Shown here: positions 30,977 through 39,207 of the stretch, one piece after another
How positions within the stretch are numbered: the stretch's first letter is position 1
How the letters are laid out: every line of letters begins with the position of its first letter
Assembly: GCA_947283485.1 (NCBI GenBank)
Contig: CAMYOU010000004.1
Span: 1-64,000, forward strand
DNA length: 64,000 nucleotides
DNA from: an uncultured Peptostreptococcaceae bacterium
GTDB lineage: Bacteria; Bacillota; Clostridia; Tissierellales; Peptoniphilaceae
Reading direction: 5' to 3'
Position numbers and translations under genes: made by a program
The notes under the pieces: model-generated
Told to the model about the DNA's origin: nothing
Seen by the model: only the letters and a program-made list of their open reading frames with translations
Database searches by the model: none

Positions 30977-32273
30977 ATTTGTATTTTTTCTGGGTGATGC
31001 GTCCGACGGAATGTCTCTTGAGTGCGTCGGTGAGCGGTGCGAGCATGGTGTAATTGCAGAGGAAGTACGACGGAATGTGCGTCTTTTCCATCTCCTCGAT
31101 CATCGCCTCGAGGCTTCCCATCTCCGTGCGAATGGCGGGGAGTTTGTCCTCCGCGACACTGAAGAATGCTTCGGCGGCTCCGCCCGTGATAAAGACCGCG
31201 CGCAGAGGCGTATCCGCAAGCGTTTCGAGCGCAATCTCCTGAAACCAGGACGTGTCGAGTCCGTCGGGGACATTGTTGTTTATCCCGAAGAGGATCTGAT
31301 ATGGTTCTTCGAGTTCGCGCAAGAGATCGAGCGTCACGTTCGCGCCGGCGGGGTTCTTGATGAGTGAGAGAAAGCCCTCTTCGCCGTTAAAATTGAGTCG
31401 CACTTTGCGCCCGTGGACGGGTAAGACCGTGCGGATCGCCTCGCGGATGACGGACGGTTCGATGTCCATTTCGAGTGCCGTGGCGGTCGCGGCAAGCGCG
31501 TTGTAGACGACGTAGATCGCTTTCTCGGGCGCCTCATAGCGTTCGCCTGCGAGTTCGTAATAAGGCGCGTCGATCGTCGCCTTGTAGTCGATCGGAAGTT
31601 CGAGCCCGCACGAACAGGAGAAGCGACCGATGTGGTCATAACTCTGCGCCGTATAGACGAGTTCTTTCCCGCATGCGGGGCAGATTTCGTCGCGTACCGT
31701 GCCCGGGCTCATATTCGCGACGCCGTAGGTGCGCGCATTTTTCCCCGCGTTCTTTGCGATGTAGACCGCCATCGGATCGTCGCCGTTTGCGATCACGGTC
31801 GTCTCCGCCGGGATTTTCTTTACCATTTCCTCCGCGAGTTTTTGCACGGAGCCGAAGCGGTCGAGTTGATCCGCAAAGAGATTCCCGACGACGATGTAAT
31901 CGGGCGCGGCGAGTTGTGCCACTTCGTCGATATAGAGTTCGTCCGTCTCAAAAACGGCGACGTCCGCCTCGACTTGATCCCCGCGAGAAGCCTTGAGAAT
32001 CGCCGTCGCGATGCCCTGCGGCATATTGGCACCGCCGTCGTTCGTGAGCACGCGTTTCCCCGCGGCGCGAAAGATCTCCGTGAGCATATGCGTCGTCGTC
32101 GTCTTGCCGTTCGTGCCCGTGACAAAAATGACCGTCTTCGGCATTGTGTAGTGCTTGCCGAAATTCGGATCGAGTCTCAGCGCGAGATAGCCCGGCAGAG
32201 CGGTCGATTGTTTTCCTTTGAGTTTGCCAACGGCGATCGCCGTTTTGCCGATGAGTCGTGCCAGTTTTTTCAT
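30975..32273 (-). CDS. murT: Lipid II isoglutaminyl synthase subunit MurT
   Basis: A 432-residue Mur ligase-like protein: ATP motif FVTGTNGKTTTTHM, the GNLFADQLDRFG segment, a zinc ribbon inserted in the central domain (CPAC ... CSCG, four Cys about residues 200-245), and the DUF1727 C-terminus with NPAGANVTLDLL and ITGGAAEA. With the amidotransferase GatD it converts Glu of lipid II stem peptides to isoglutamine. The size and zinc ribbon separate it from MurC-F. gatD, normally adjacent, is not in this window. The gene has its own extended -10 promoter, with AGGAGG before ATG. Confidence 0.93.
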   Translation of the reverse strand: MKKLARLIGKTAIAVGKLKGKQSTALPGYLALRLDPNFGKHYTMPKTVIFVTGTNGKTTTTHMLTEIFRAAGKRVLTNDGGANMPQGIATAILKASRGDQVEADVAVFETDELYIDEVAQLAAPDYIVVGNLFADQLDRFGSVQKLAEEMVKKIPAETTVIANGDDPMAVYIAKNAGKNARTYGVANMSPGTVRDEICPACGKELVYTAQSYDHIGRFSCSCGLELPIDYKATIDAPYYELAGERYEAPEKAIYVVYNALAATATALEMDIEPSVIREAIRTVLPVHGRKVRLNFNGEEGFLSLIKNPAGANVTLDLLRELEEPYQILFGINNNVPDGLDTSWFQEIALETLADTPLRAVFITGGAAEAFFSVAEDKLPAIRTEMGSLEAMIEEMEKTHIPSYFLCNYTMLAPLTDALKRHSVGRITQKKYK

Positions 32274-32295
32274 AACAACCTCCTAAGAGAACTTC

Positions 32296-32304
32296 ATTAT
32301 ACCA
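32296..32304 (-). promoter_or_regulatory. murT extended -10 promoter
   Basis: TGGTATAAT on the minus strand, 23 bp before the murT ATG. Confidence 0.5.
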
Positions 32305-32322
32305 CCGCACGTCAAGAGGCCG

Positions 32323-33921
32323 CTAATCCCGCGGCTTAAAGGTTCGCGGCGCAAAGAAATACGTCGCGAGAAGGAGAACCGTCGACCACACGAGTGCCAC
32401 GACGCCGACGATCATGAGGAGCATCGGATTCGTACGAAATTCTTTCGTATAGAAGACCCAGCAGGTTACGGACACGATGACATTTGCGATCGTATAGGGC
32501 GTCGAGTGCGCTTTCATATCGTAAGTAAACGGCTGGAAAAGCACATAGCATCCGATCGTGTGGATCGAAAAAAACGCCGCCGAGCCGAGGATGATCCCGT
32601 ACCATGCCGTCGGCACGGTCGCCGAGAAGAGTTTCCCCGTCACGAAACCGCCCAGAGCCACGAGTGCCGCGATCGCGAGATTGTACAGAAAGAGCACGCG
32701 GAATCTGAGCCAAAACGAGCGCATGACCGCGCTTCGTTTGCGATAGAACGGATGGACGAAGAGGAAACGGTCCATCTGTAAGAAGAGTTCGCGCGTGAAA
32801 TTGTCTCGAAAGAGTACGAGGAGCATGGCATAGAGCCACACGCCCGTGAGCGTAAAGAGAGTCGCGACATCGACCGTGGCCCCGAAGAAGCTCTGCGCCG
32901 CGTAACATCCGACGAGGAGAACCGCGATGCCGATTGCGACGGTCGCGAGACGATTGCGGAGCGATTTCCGAAACCGCTTGGCATTGCGATGGAAAAAGAG
33001 CGCGTGCAGGGCGTCATAGCCGTGCTTGTGCTCGATCCCCGCAGGGACGCTCGCGTCAAAATCTTTCTCCGTGCGTTCGTTGAGTCCTTGGGTGAGCGTG
33101 CCCGTGAGAAATCCCTCGAGATTCGCGCATTCATCCGAGACAAAGAGATCGTAGCGCGGATAACGCCACAAGAGCATGAACCCGATCCCCATGAGCACGA
33201 GTCCCGCGAGGAACATCGGGAGCGAGAAAAACGCCGTGACGACCGGATCGATGACGCCCATGAGATAGACGATCGTTAGGATGAGCGGCACGAGAATGCT
33301 CGGCGCCGTCCACTGCCACGGGAGAGCGCGCTTGCCGACTTTTTCGAGTCTTGCGAGTTCCACGCGCGTGACGAAGAAACGAAACGCGACGATGAGCGGC
33401 AACACATAGAGAAGACGCGTCGAATACGCGGGCGTGATGAGCGATGCCAAAGAAAGCACCGCACCGTGATAGAAAAGAAACCGCCACGCACCCCGTAAGA
33501 CGCGCAATCGACCGTATGCACGCGTATCGCGCACATAGTATTTGTCGACGACATAGACGGCCTCATTACCCGTCGCATCGAGCATGGAAAATCCCGTGTT
33601 TCCGAGGATCATGAGGAAGAAGAAGATCGGAGCGAAGACCTGAAAATCGATCGGCGCATCCCCGAGTCCCGCATGTTTCAAACGCATGAAGCACGCCGCA
33701 TAGAGGATAGCGTACCAGAGCATGCGTTTCACGAGCTCCTTGAGGACGCGCAGAAAGCCGTGGATCCATCGCCACGTCGATTTGAGCCCATACGCGCCGA
33801 AGATCTCCTCGGGAATGAGATTCTTGACGAGGGGAATCTTTCTGAGCCGATAGAAGAACTGATTGACCCCGATGCTTGCACGCACCCGCGCCTCGAGACG
33901 CCAGAGTTCAGGCATCTTCAT
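32323..33921 (-). CDS. ABC transporter permease, large multi-spanning (EcsB/SkfF-like)
   Basis: A 532-residue integral membrane protein with about ten TM helices and basic cytoplasmic loops (for example FFHRNAKRFRKSLRNRL near 305-320). No binding-protein docking motif is seen, so it is an ABC-2/EcsB-like permease. It overlaps the upstream ATPase gene by 14 bp, which makes the pair a transporter. Similar pairs export small peptides or influence membrane proteolysis in Bacillus (Ecs, Skf), but substrate cannot be inferred here. The family name is tentative. Confidence 0.7.
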   Translation of the reverse strand: MKMPELWRLEARVRASIGVNQFFYRLRKIPLVKNLIPEEIFGAYGLKSTWRWIHGFLRVLKELVKRMLWYAILYAACFMRLKHAGLGDAPIDFQVFAPIFFFLMILGNTGFSMLDATGNEAVYVVDKYYVRDTRAYGRLRVLRGAWRFLFYHGAVLSLASLITPAYSTRLLYVLPLIVAFRFFVTRVELARLEKVGKRALPWQWTAPSILVPLILTIVYLMGVIDPVVTAFFSLPMFLAGLVLMGIGFMLLWRYPRYDLFVSDECANLEGFLTGTLTQGLNERTEKDFDASVPAGIEHKHGYDALHALFFHRNAKRFRKSLRNRLATVAIGIAVLLVGCYAAQSFFGATVDVATLFTLTGVWLYAMLLVLFRDNFTRELFLQMDRFLFVHPFYRKRSAVMRSFWLRFRVLFLYNLAIAALVALGGFVTGKLFSATVPTAWYGIILGSAAFFSIHTIGCYVLFQPFTYDMKAHSTPYTIANVIVSVTCWVFYTKEFRTNPMLLMIVGVVALVWSTVLLLATYFFAPRTFKPRD

Positions 33922-34603
33922 TCTCCGTGAGGAGCGCGACGATGTCCTCCTCGTCGTAGTTCGATGCGCCCGTGAGGCTCTCCAACGACTCCGTCACGCC
34001 GTGGCGCAAGAGGACGATTTCGTCGCAGAGGGAGCGCGCGAGATCGAGGATATGCGTCGAAACCATGAGGATCGTGTCGTCCTTACGTCGGCGCAGGAAT
34101 TTTTTGATCTCCTCTGCCGCCACGACGTCAAGACTCGTGAGCGGTTCGTCGAGGAGCAAAATCTTCGGCTCGAGGATTGCCATCGCCATGAGATTGATCT
34201 TCGATTTCATGCCGTGCGAATACTCGACGATGAGTCGGTCCGCGTCTTCAAGCTGGAACTGAAACGTCGCAAAGAGCGCGTCGAGATCGACGTCTTTCTT
34301 CTCGACATCGCAGAGAAATCGGAGAAATTCGCGCCCCGTGAGAAACGACGGCAACACGGGTTGCGATTGCACGAGTCCAACGTCCTCTGGAACGAGGGGT
34401 CTCGTGACGCCGTCTTCCGTGATCGTCATTTCGCCCGCATTCGCGGCGATTTCACCCGCGAGGACGCGAAAGAGCGTCGTCTTCCCCGCGCCGTTGCGCC
34501 CGAGAAGACCGTAGATCTTCCCCGTCTCGAGCGTCAGCGTCGCGCCTCTTAAAACTTCTTTTTCGTCAAAATGTTTTTCGATTCCTTGGAAATAGACGTT
34601 CAT
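33908..34603 (-). CDS. ABC transporter ATPase
   Basis: A 231-residue stand-alone ABC ATPase: Walker A GRNGAGKTT, Q-loop VQSQPVLP, Walker B ILLLDEPLTSLD and H-loop VSTHILDLA. The signature reads YSHGMKSKI, in place of LSGGQ, which is common in exporters of the Ecs/bacitracin type. ATG 34603 overlaps the amidohydrolase stop as ATGA, and the 3' end overlaps the permease gene, so three products are translated in series. It energises the permease encoded next. Confidence 0.9.
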   Translation of the reverse strand: MNVYFQGIEKHFDEKEVLRGATLTLETGKIYGLLGRNGAGKTTLFRVLAGEIAANAGEMTITEDGVTRPLVPEDVGLVQSQPVLPSFLTGREFLRFLCDVEKKDVDLDALFATFQFQLEDADRLIVEYSHGMKSKINLMAMAILEPKILLLDEPLTSLDVVAAEEIKKFLRRRKDDTILMVSTHILDLARSLCDEIVLLRHGVTESLESLTGASNYDEEDIVALLTENEDA

Positions 34604-35748
34604 GCTTCTTTCCCGACGGCGACTTTCCCTTCGACGAAGACCATCGCGGGTTTCGCGTCGATCTCGTGCATGGGATCGCCCTTCCAGAGGACGACGTCCG
34701 CGGATTTTCCGACTTCGAGCGTGCCGACAAGCGCGTCGATTCCGAGAATTTCCGCCGGATTCTTGGTGATCGATTTCCACGCTTCGTCCTCGTCCATGCC
34801 GGAGTCCACGGCAAACGCGGCGCACATGGCGAGATGTCGCTCGGGAATGACGGGCGCGTCCGTGATGATCGCGACTTTCATCCCGGCTTTGGCGAGAATG
34901 CCCGGCGTCTTAAAGGTCTTGTGCGTGAGCTCGACTTTGGAACGACTCCCGAACGTGGGCCCCACAAGCGCGGGATAGGGTTCGCGCATGAGATCCTCGA
35001 CGATGAGATGCCCCTCCGTGCAGTGATCGAGCGTGAGATCGAGATCGAATTCCTTGGTGATGCGGATCGCGGTGAAGATGTCGTCTGCGCGGTGTGCGTG
35101 CGCTTTGAGCGGCATTTCGCGGCGCAAGACGGGGAGGAGCGCCTCGAGTTTATCGTCAAAAGCGACGTCCTTGCCGGCATCTTTTTTCGCGAGATATTCC
35201 TTCGCGCGCATGAGAATCCCGCGGATCATCGCCGCCGTCATCATGCGCGTGCGCGGCGCTTTGCCCTCTTTGCCGTAGCAACGTTTGGGATTTTCGCCGA
35301 ACGCGATCTTCATCGCCGCCGGAGCGCGGACGATCATATCGTCGATGCGATGTCCGAGCGTGCGCACGACGGCAAATGTCCCGCCCATGCAATTCGCACT
35401 GCCGGGGCCCGTCATGACCATCGTGACACCGCCCTCGAGTGCCTCTCGGAACGCATCGTCTCGGGGATTGATCGCGTCGATTGCGCGGAGCTGGGGTGTC
35501 AGGGGATCGGTGAGTTCGTTCCCGTCATCGCCCTCGTAGCCGATATTCTCCTCCCACATGCCGAGATGCGAGTGGGCGTCGATGAGTCCCGGCGTGAGGA
35601 GCGCACCCTCGGCGTCGATCGTCTCCACGCCCTCGGGGATCTCGACGGATGCTCCCACCGCCGTAATTTTGCCTTCGTTCATAACAAGCGTACCCGTGAA
35701 GACTTCTTCCGTCATCGTGCGGATCCGCGCATTCGTAATTGCAATCAT
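34600..35748 (-). CDS. Amidohydrolase (imidazolonepropionase-like metal-dependent hydrolase)
   Basis: A 382-residue TIM-barrel amidohydrolase. Metal and catalytic landmarks are LIDAHSHLG (HxH), KAHAHRADD, LDHCTEGH and ITDAPV (late Asp). N- and C-terminal beta strands (ITNARIRTM ... GTLEVGKSADVVLWKGDP) form the small sandwich domain. It is like the bacterial proteins annotated amidohydrolase or imidazolonepropionase-related; the physiological substrate, perhaps a cyclic amide or peptide derivative, is unknown. It leads the operon with the ABC ATPase and permease, so the enzyme may act on the transported compound. AAGGAGG precedes ATG 35748. Confidence 0.88.
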   Translation of the reverse strand: MIAITNARIRTMTEEVFTGTLVMNEGKITAVGASVEIPEGVETIDAEGALLTPGLIDAHSHLGMWEENIGYEGDDGNELTDPLTPQLRAIDAINPRDDAFREALEGGVTMVMTGPGSANCMGGTFAVVRTLGHRIDDMIVRAPAAMKIAFGENPKRCYGKEGKAPRTRMMTAAMIRGILMRAKEYLAKKDAGKDVAFDDKLEALLPVLRREMPLKAHAHRADDIFTAIRITKEFDLDLTLDHCTEGHLIVEDLMREPYPALVGPTFGSRSKVELTHKTFKTPGILAKAGMKVAIITDAPVIPERHLAMCAAFAVDSGMDEDEAWKSITKNPAEILGIDALVGTLEVGKSADVVLWKGDPMHEIDAKPAMVFVEGKVAVGKEA

Positions 35749-35777
35749 CGTTTGCCTCCTTTAACATTTCTTCCCAC

Positions 35778-35786
35778 AGTATAACA
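35778..35786 (-). promoter_or_regulatory. Extended -10 promoter of the amidohydrolase-ABC operon
   Basis: TGTTATACT on the minus strand, 30 bp before the ATG. Confidence 0.5.
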
Positions 35787-35809
35787 AATTTTTCCGTACA
35801 TCACCGTTC

Positions 35810-35838
35810 TTCTCAAAATCGTCGCCTTATGATACGAT
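35810..35838 (+). promoter_or_regulatory. Promoter of the DUF523 gene
   Basis: TTCTCA (35810-35815), 17 bp, then extended -10 TGATACGAT (TACGAT at 35833-35838). Confidence 0.5.
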
Positions 35839-35866
35839 AAGGACGGTTTGATTAAAGGAGACCATG

Positions 35867-36289
35867 ATGAAAATTTTAATGAGTGCCTGTCTCTTGGGAG
35901 AGAAATGTACATACAAGGGCACAGCGAATCCCATCCCGGACCTTTCGGATCGAAGTACGTTTGTCCCGTGTTGTCCCGAGGTCATGGGCGGTCTCGCCAT
36001 TCCGCGCAAACCTGCGGAAATCGTCGGGGACCGCGTCGTCACGGAGGACGGCACCGATGTCACGGAAGCGTATCTCGAAGGCGCGCGTCGCTCCGTCGAG
36101 CTTGCGAAACGGGAAGGCGTCGCTTTTGCCGTCATGAAATCCAAGAGCCCGTCCTGCGGCAAAGGAAAAATCTACGACGGCACATTTACCCACACGCTCA
36201 TCCCGGGAGACGGGATCGCCGTGCGCGCCTTACGCGAAGCGGGGATCGAAGTCCTCACGGAAGAAGAATATAGAGAGGAGTCGTTATGA
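35867..36289 (+). CDS. DUF523 family protein
   Basis: A 140-residue protein with all the conserved DUF523 features: SACLLGEKCTYKG at the start, VPCCPEVMGGLAIPR, the DVTEAYLEGA helix and AVMKSKSPSCGKGKIYDGTF. The invariant Cys residues (in ACLLG..C, PCCPE and SPSCG) suggest a metal or thiol site; the biochemical role is not known. The second of two adjacent ATGs (35867) is chosen for its 6-nt distance to AAAGGAG. The stop overlaps the next start (ATGA), so it is coupled with the CPBP-like gene. Confidence 0.92.
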   Translation: MKILMSACLLGEKCTYKGTANPIPDLSDRSTFVPCCPEVMGGLAIPRKPAEIVGDRVVTEDGTDVTEAYLEGARRSVELAKREGVAFAVMKSKSPSCGKGKIYDGTFTHTLIPGDGIAVRALREAGIEVLTEEEYREESL

Positions 36290-37068
36290 CCATCACACCC
36301 GAAATGAAAAAAAAGAACGCTCAAAAGCTCGTCGCATACATCATCGCACTCTCGGTGTTTACGCTCGTCGGTTGGGGCATACCCGCCTTTCTCAAGATTC
36401 AATTTCTTCATTTGACCGCATCCGCGTACATCCCGCTCTATCTCATCGGAGCGGCGGCACCGACTCTCGCAGCAGCGGTCCTCGGAAAAGAAGAACGCGA
36501 TACGATGCGATCGGAACTCAAGCACTCCGGCACCAAGCGATTCTTCTTCGCGTTCCCCGTGCTTCTCTTCGTCCACTTTGCACTGCATGCCATCCGCGGC
36601 TACGCTTCTATGTTAAGTCCCAAAGAATTTTGGCTCTCCTACGTGACGCTCTTTGTCGGCGGACTCATGAGTGAACTCGGATACATGAGCGTCCTGCGCC
36701 CGATCCTCGAAACGAGATCCGGCTATACGAAAGGTCTCTTGGCGCTCGGACTCATCCGCTCGCTCTGGTATCTGCCGATCGTCTACATGCCCGGCACACC
36801 GATCGATGCTCTCCAATACGTGTGGTTCTGCGCCGCCGTCGTCGGTGTGAACTATCTTATCTACGTCGTCTACGGTGTCACGGAATCCGTACGCCTCGCA
36901 TCCCTCTTCCACGCACTCCTCATCCCGCTCTCGCTCCTTTTCATGGCGCGACAGGACTATTACCTCGCGATCTTCGCGGCGGCGGAATTTGTCATCGGTC
37001 GCTCGCTCTATCTAAGCGTCGAGGAGAAGAAAAAAGTCGAACGACAAAAAGAACGCTTTCGCAGTTAA
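36286..37068 (+). CDS. CPBP (CAAX/Abi) family membrane protein, active site apparently degenerate
   Basis: A 260-residue membrane protein with about seven TM helices. The order of segments matches CPBP intramembrane proteases: motif 1 in MSELGYMSVLRP (129-139), motif 2 in LIRSLWYLP (157-164) and motif 3 in LFHALL (207-212). In active members motif 1 is EExxxR and motif 2 contains His; here the first Glu is Ser129, the Arg is Met134 and the motif 2 His is Tyr162, leaving Glu130 and His209. It is translationally coupled to DUF523 through ATGA. Function could be non-proteolytic. The C-terminus is basic and cytoplasmic. Confidence 0.75.
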   Translation: MTITPEMKKKNAQKLVAYIIALSVFTLVGWGIPAFLKIQFLHLTASAYIPLYLIGAAAPTLAAAVLGKEERDTMRSELKHSGTKRFFFAFPVLLFVHFALHAIRGYASMLSPKEFWLSYVTLFVGGLMSELGYMSVLRPILETRSGYTKGLLALGLIRSLWYLPIVYMPGTPIDALQYVWFCAAVVGVNYLIYVVYGVTESVRLASLFHALLIPLSLLFMARQDYYLAIFAAAEFVIGRSLYLSVEEKKKVERQKERFRS

Positions 37069-37079
37069 GCGAATCCTTG

Positions 37080-37107
37080 CCGACGGCATCGTGCCGTCGG
37101 TTTTTTT
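37080..37107 (+). terminator. Terminator after the CPBP-like gene
   Basis: CCGACGGCA-TCG-TGCCGTCGG, a perfect 9-bp stem followed by seven T. Confidence 0.92.
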
Positions 37108-37189
37108 GTGCCTGCATCTCATTGCGCCGCAAAAAGGAAAAACATACGTCCGCTTGCGCCCCATCTCGCGGATGCACCAATCGCTCTAC

Positions 37190-37440
37190 CGTGCTAAATT
37201 CCACACTTTCAATCATATCCATTCAAAACTTTTTATAATTTTCATTGTATTTGTTTTCCTTATATTCATTTTATCTGGTTATTTATCCTATTTTACTTTT
37301 TCCTGTTAGCAGAAAACAGTGCCATCGTTTTTGTTTATTTTTTGTTGTTTTTGTCATTTCAAACGTTTTCATCTATGATGTCTTGTATTTTCGTTGGGAT
37401 ATTTATAGAACTTTTTTATATGCTTTTTATTTCCTTTTTA
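37190..37440. other. Gene-free, T-rich (plus strand) intergenic segment upstream of the second opp operon
   Basis: About 250 bp of strongly AT-rich DNA, with T runs on the plus strand, stands out against the GC-balanced surroundings. Short open frames here give Phe/Leu/Tyr-rich products typical of T-rich noise, without ribosome sites. The segment ends right at the oppA promoter. It could be an UP-element-like or bent regulatory region, or a remnant of foreign DNA. Nothing else is seen between 37108 and 37441. Confidence 0.6.
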
Positions 37441-37441
37441 C

Positions 37442-37470
37442 TTGCATAATGAAACCCGAGATGGTATGAT
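37442..37470 (+). promoter_or_regulatory. Promoter of the second opp operon
   Basis: TTGCAT (37442-37447), 17 bp, TATGAT (37465-37470), 40 bp before the oppA ATG. Confidence 0.72.
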
Positions 37471-37510
37471 AGGAAAAATTATTTCATGGCTCAGCCAAAA
37501 GGAGGTTCGT

Positions 37511-39130
37511 ATGAAACGCTCATTCAAACTCATCACCATCTTGATGGCACTTCTCTTCGTCTCGTGCGGCGGCTCCTCAGACGCACCGGCGAGCGGAGAA
37601 TCCGGTTCCGCCGGCGGGGAGAACAAACTCGTCGTCAGCAAGAACGCGGATCTCACCAGCATGGATCCACAGCTTGCAACGGACGGTCTCTCGTTCGAAG
37701 CGATCGCGTCGTGCATCGAAGGTCTCTATCAATTCGATGAGCACTCCGTGCCGCAACCCGCACTCGCGGAGAGTTACGAAGAATCCGACGATCATCTCAC
37801 GTGGACATTCCATCTGAGAGATGCCAAGTGGTCGAACGGCGATCCCGTGACCGCGGACGACTTCGTCTACGGTTGGCAACGTCTCGGCACGATCGGTTCC
37901 GAATACAGCTACATGCTCGAGGTTGCCGGCGTCAAGAACGGCGCGGCGGTTTCGCAGGGGAAAATGCCTGCGGAAGAACTCGGCGTACGTGCCGTCGACG
38001 CGAAGACTTTCGAAGTCACGCTCGAACGTCCCGTTCCTTTCTTCCTGAAACTCATGGTCTTCCCGAGTTTCTATCCCGCAAACAAAGCGTTCGTCGAAGC
38101 GCAGGGCGCGGAATACGGACTTTCTCCCGAGAAGACGCTCTACTGCGGACCGTTCATCTGGAAAGAATGGTTCTCCGGCTCAAGTTTCCTCCTCGAAAAG
38201 AACCCCGACTACTGGGATAAAGACGCGGTGAAGCTCGACGCGATCGAGTTCAAAGTTGCGCTCGACCCGCAATCAGCCGTCCTCGACTACGAGAGCGGTT
38301 CGACCGATTACGTTGCGCTCATGGGCGAACTTGTGAGCCGCTACGAATCCGATCCCGGCTACAACAAGCAACTCGGCAGTTATCTCTGGTACCTCGAGTG
38401 GAATCACTCGACAGGCAAATTCAACGACAATATTTTGAAAGCCGTCTCCCTCGCCTTTAACCGCGAGCAGATTGCCGACAATGTCCTACAGGACGGATCC
38501 ATCCCCGCGTACTTCTTCGTTCCGCGCAAACTTGCATTTGATGAAAGCGGCAAAGATTTCCGCGACAACGACAATATTTATTTCCAAGGCGGCAAAGAAG
38601 AAGCCGTGAAGTATTGGGAAGCTGCAAAAGAAGAAATGGGCAGCGATACCTTTACCTTTGAACTTCTCTTCGAGGACAGCGAGCAATCCAAGAAAGTCGC
38701 CGAGTTCTTAAAGAGCGAGATCGAGGGCACGCTTCCCGGCATGACCGTGGAACTCAAGAGTCAGCCGAAGAAGACACGTCTCCAGCTCATGAACGAGAAG
38801 AAATTCGAATGCGTCCTCACGCGTTGGGGTCCCGACTACGCGGATCCGATGACCTATCTCGAACTCTACGAGTCGACGCAAGATCGCGGCGGCTACAAGA
38901 ACCCCGCTTTTGACGAAATGATGCAAAAGGCAAAATCGGGCACCATGGATCCCAAGGATCGCTGGAAGCTCCTGATCGAAGCGGAAGCACTCCTGTGTAA
39001 CGACCCCAAGGGTCCCGTCGGCGTCTATCAGACCGGTGCGGCGGAACTCTGGAATACCGCGGTACACGGCTATATCAACAACACCGTCGGCGTTCCGTAT
39101 CTCTACAAATCCTGCACCGTCGACAAATAA
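37511..39130 (+). CDS. oppA: Oligopeptide-binding lipoprotein, OppA-like (second system)
   Basis: A 539-residue SBP family 5 lipoprotein of ordinary length. The signal ends in lipobox LFVSC and is followed by a Gly/Ser-rich linker. Conserved segments are ADLTSMDPQLATDG, LRDAKWSNGDPVTADDFVYGWQRL and WGPDYADPMTYL. ATG 37511 has AAAGGAGG upstream. Compared with the OppA at 7-9 kb it lacks the coiled-coil insert. A hairpin follows the gene before oppB, again as expected for excess production of the binding protein. It should bring peptides to the OppBCDF complex encoded downstream. Confidence 0.96.
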   Translation: MKRSFKLITILMALLFVSCGGSSDAPASGESGSAGGENKLVVSKNADLTSMDPQLATDGLSFEAIASCIEGLYQFDEHSVPQPALAESYEESDDHLTWTFHLRDAKWSNGDPVTADDFVYGWQRLGTIGSEYSYMLEVAGVKNGAAVSQGKMPAEELGVRAVDAKTFEVTLERPVPFFLKLMVFPSFYPANKAFVEAQGAEYGLSPEKTLYCGPFIWKEWFSGSSFLLEKNPDYWDKDAVKLDAIEFKVALDPQSAVLDYESGSTDYVALMGELVSRYESDPGYNKQLGSYLWYLEWNHSTGKFNDNILKAVSLAFNREQIADNVLQDGSIPAYFFVPRKLAFDESGKDFRDNDNIYFQGGKEEAVKYWEAAKEEMGSDTFTFELLFEDSEQSKKVAEFLKSEIEGTLPGMTVELKSQPKKTRLQLMNEKKFECVLTRWGPDYADPMTYLELYESTQDRGGYKNPAFDEMMQKAKSGTMDPKDRWKLLIEAEALLCNDPKGPVGVYQTGAAELWNTAVHGYINNTVGVPYLYKSCTVDK

Positions 39131-39164
39131 AGTTCATCCGTGAAAGCACGCATGAATCACACAA

Positions 39165-39189
39165 AAAGAGGGGATCCGATCCCCTCTTT
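39165..39189 (+). terminator. Hairpin between oppA and oppB of the second system (attenuator)
   Basis: AAAGAGGGG and CCCCTCTTT form a perfect stem with ATCCGAT loop, followed by GATTATAAGGAG. Only three T at the end, so probably partial termination. Confidence 0.65.
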
Positions 39190-39207
39190 GATTATAAGGA
39201 GTACATC

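Noticed and set aside
37091..37469. Two short Phe/Leu/Tyr-rich frames in the T-rich intergenic segment that look like small membrane proteins
   Set aside because: Hydrophobicity follows from T-rich DNA, there is no Shine-Dalgarno site, and the second overlaps the opp promoter.
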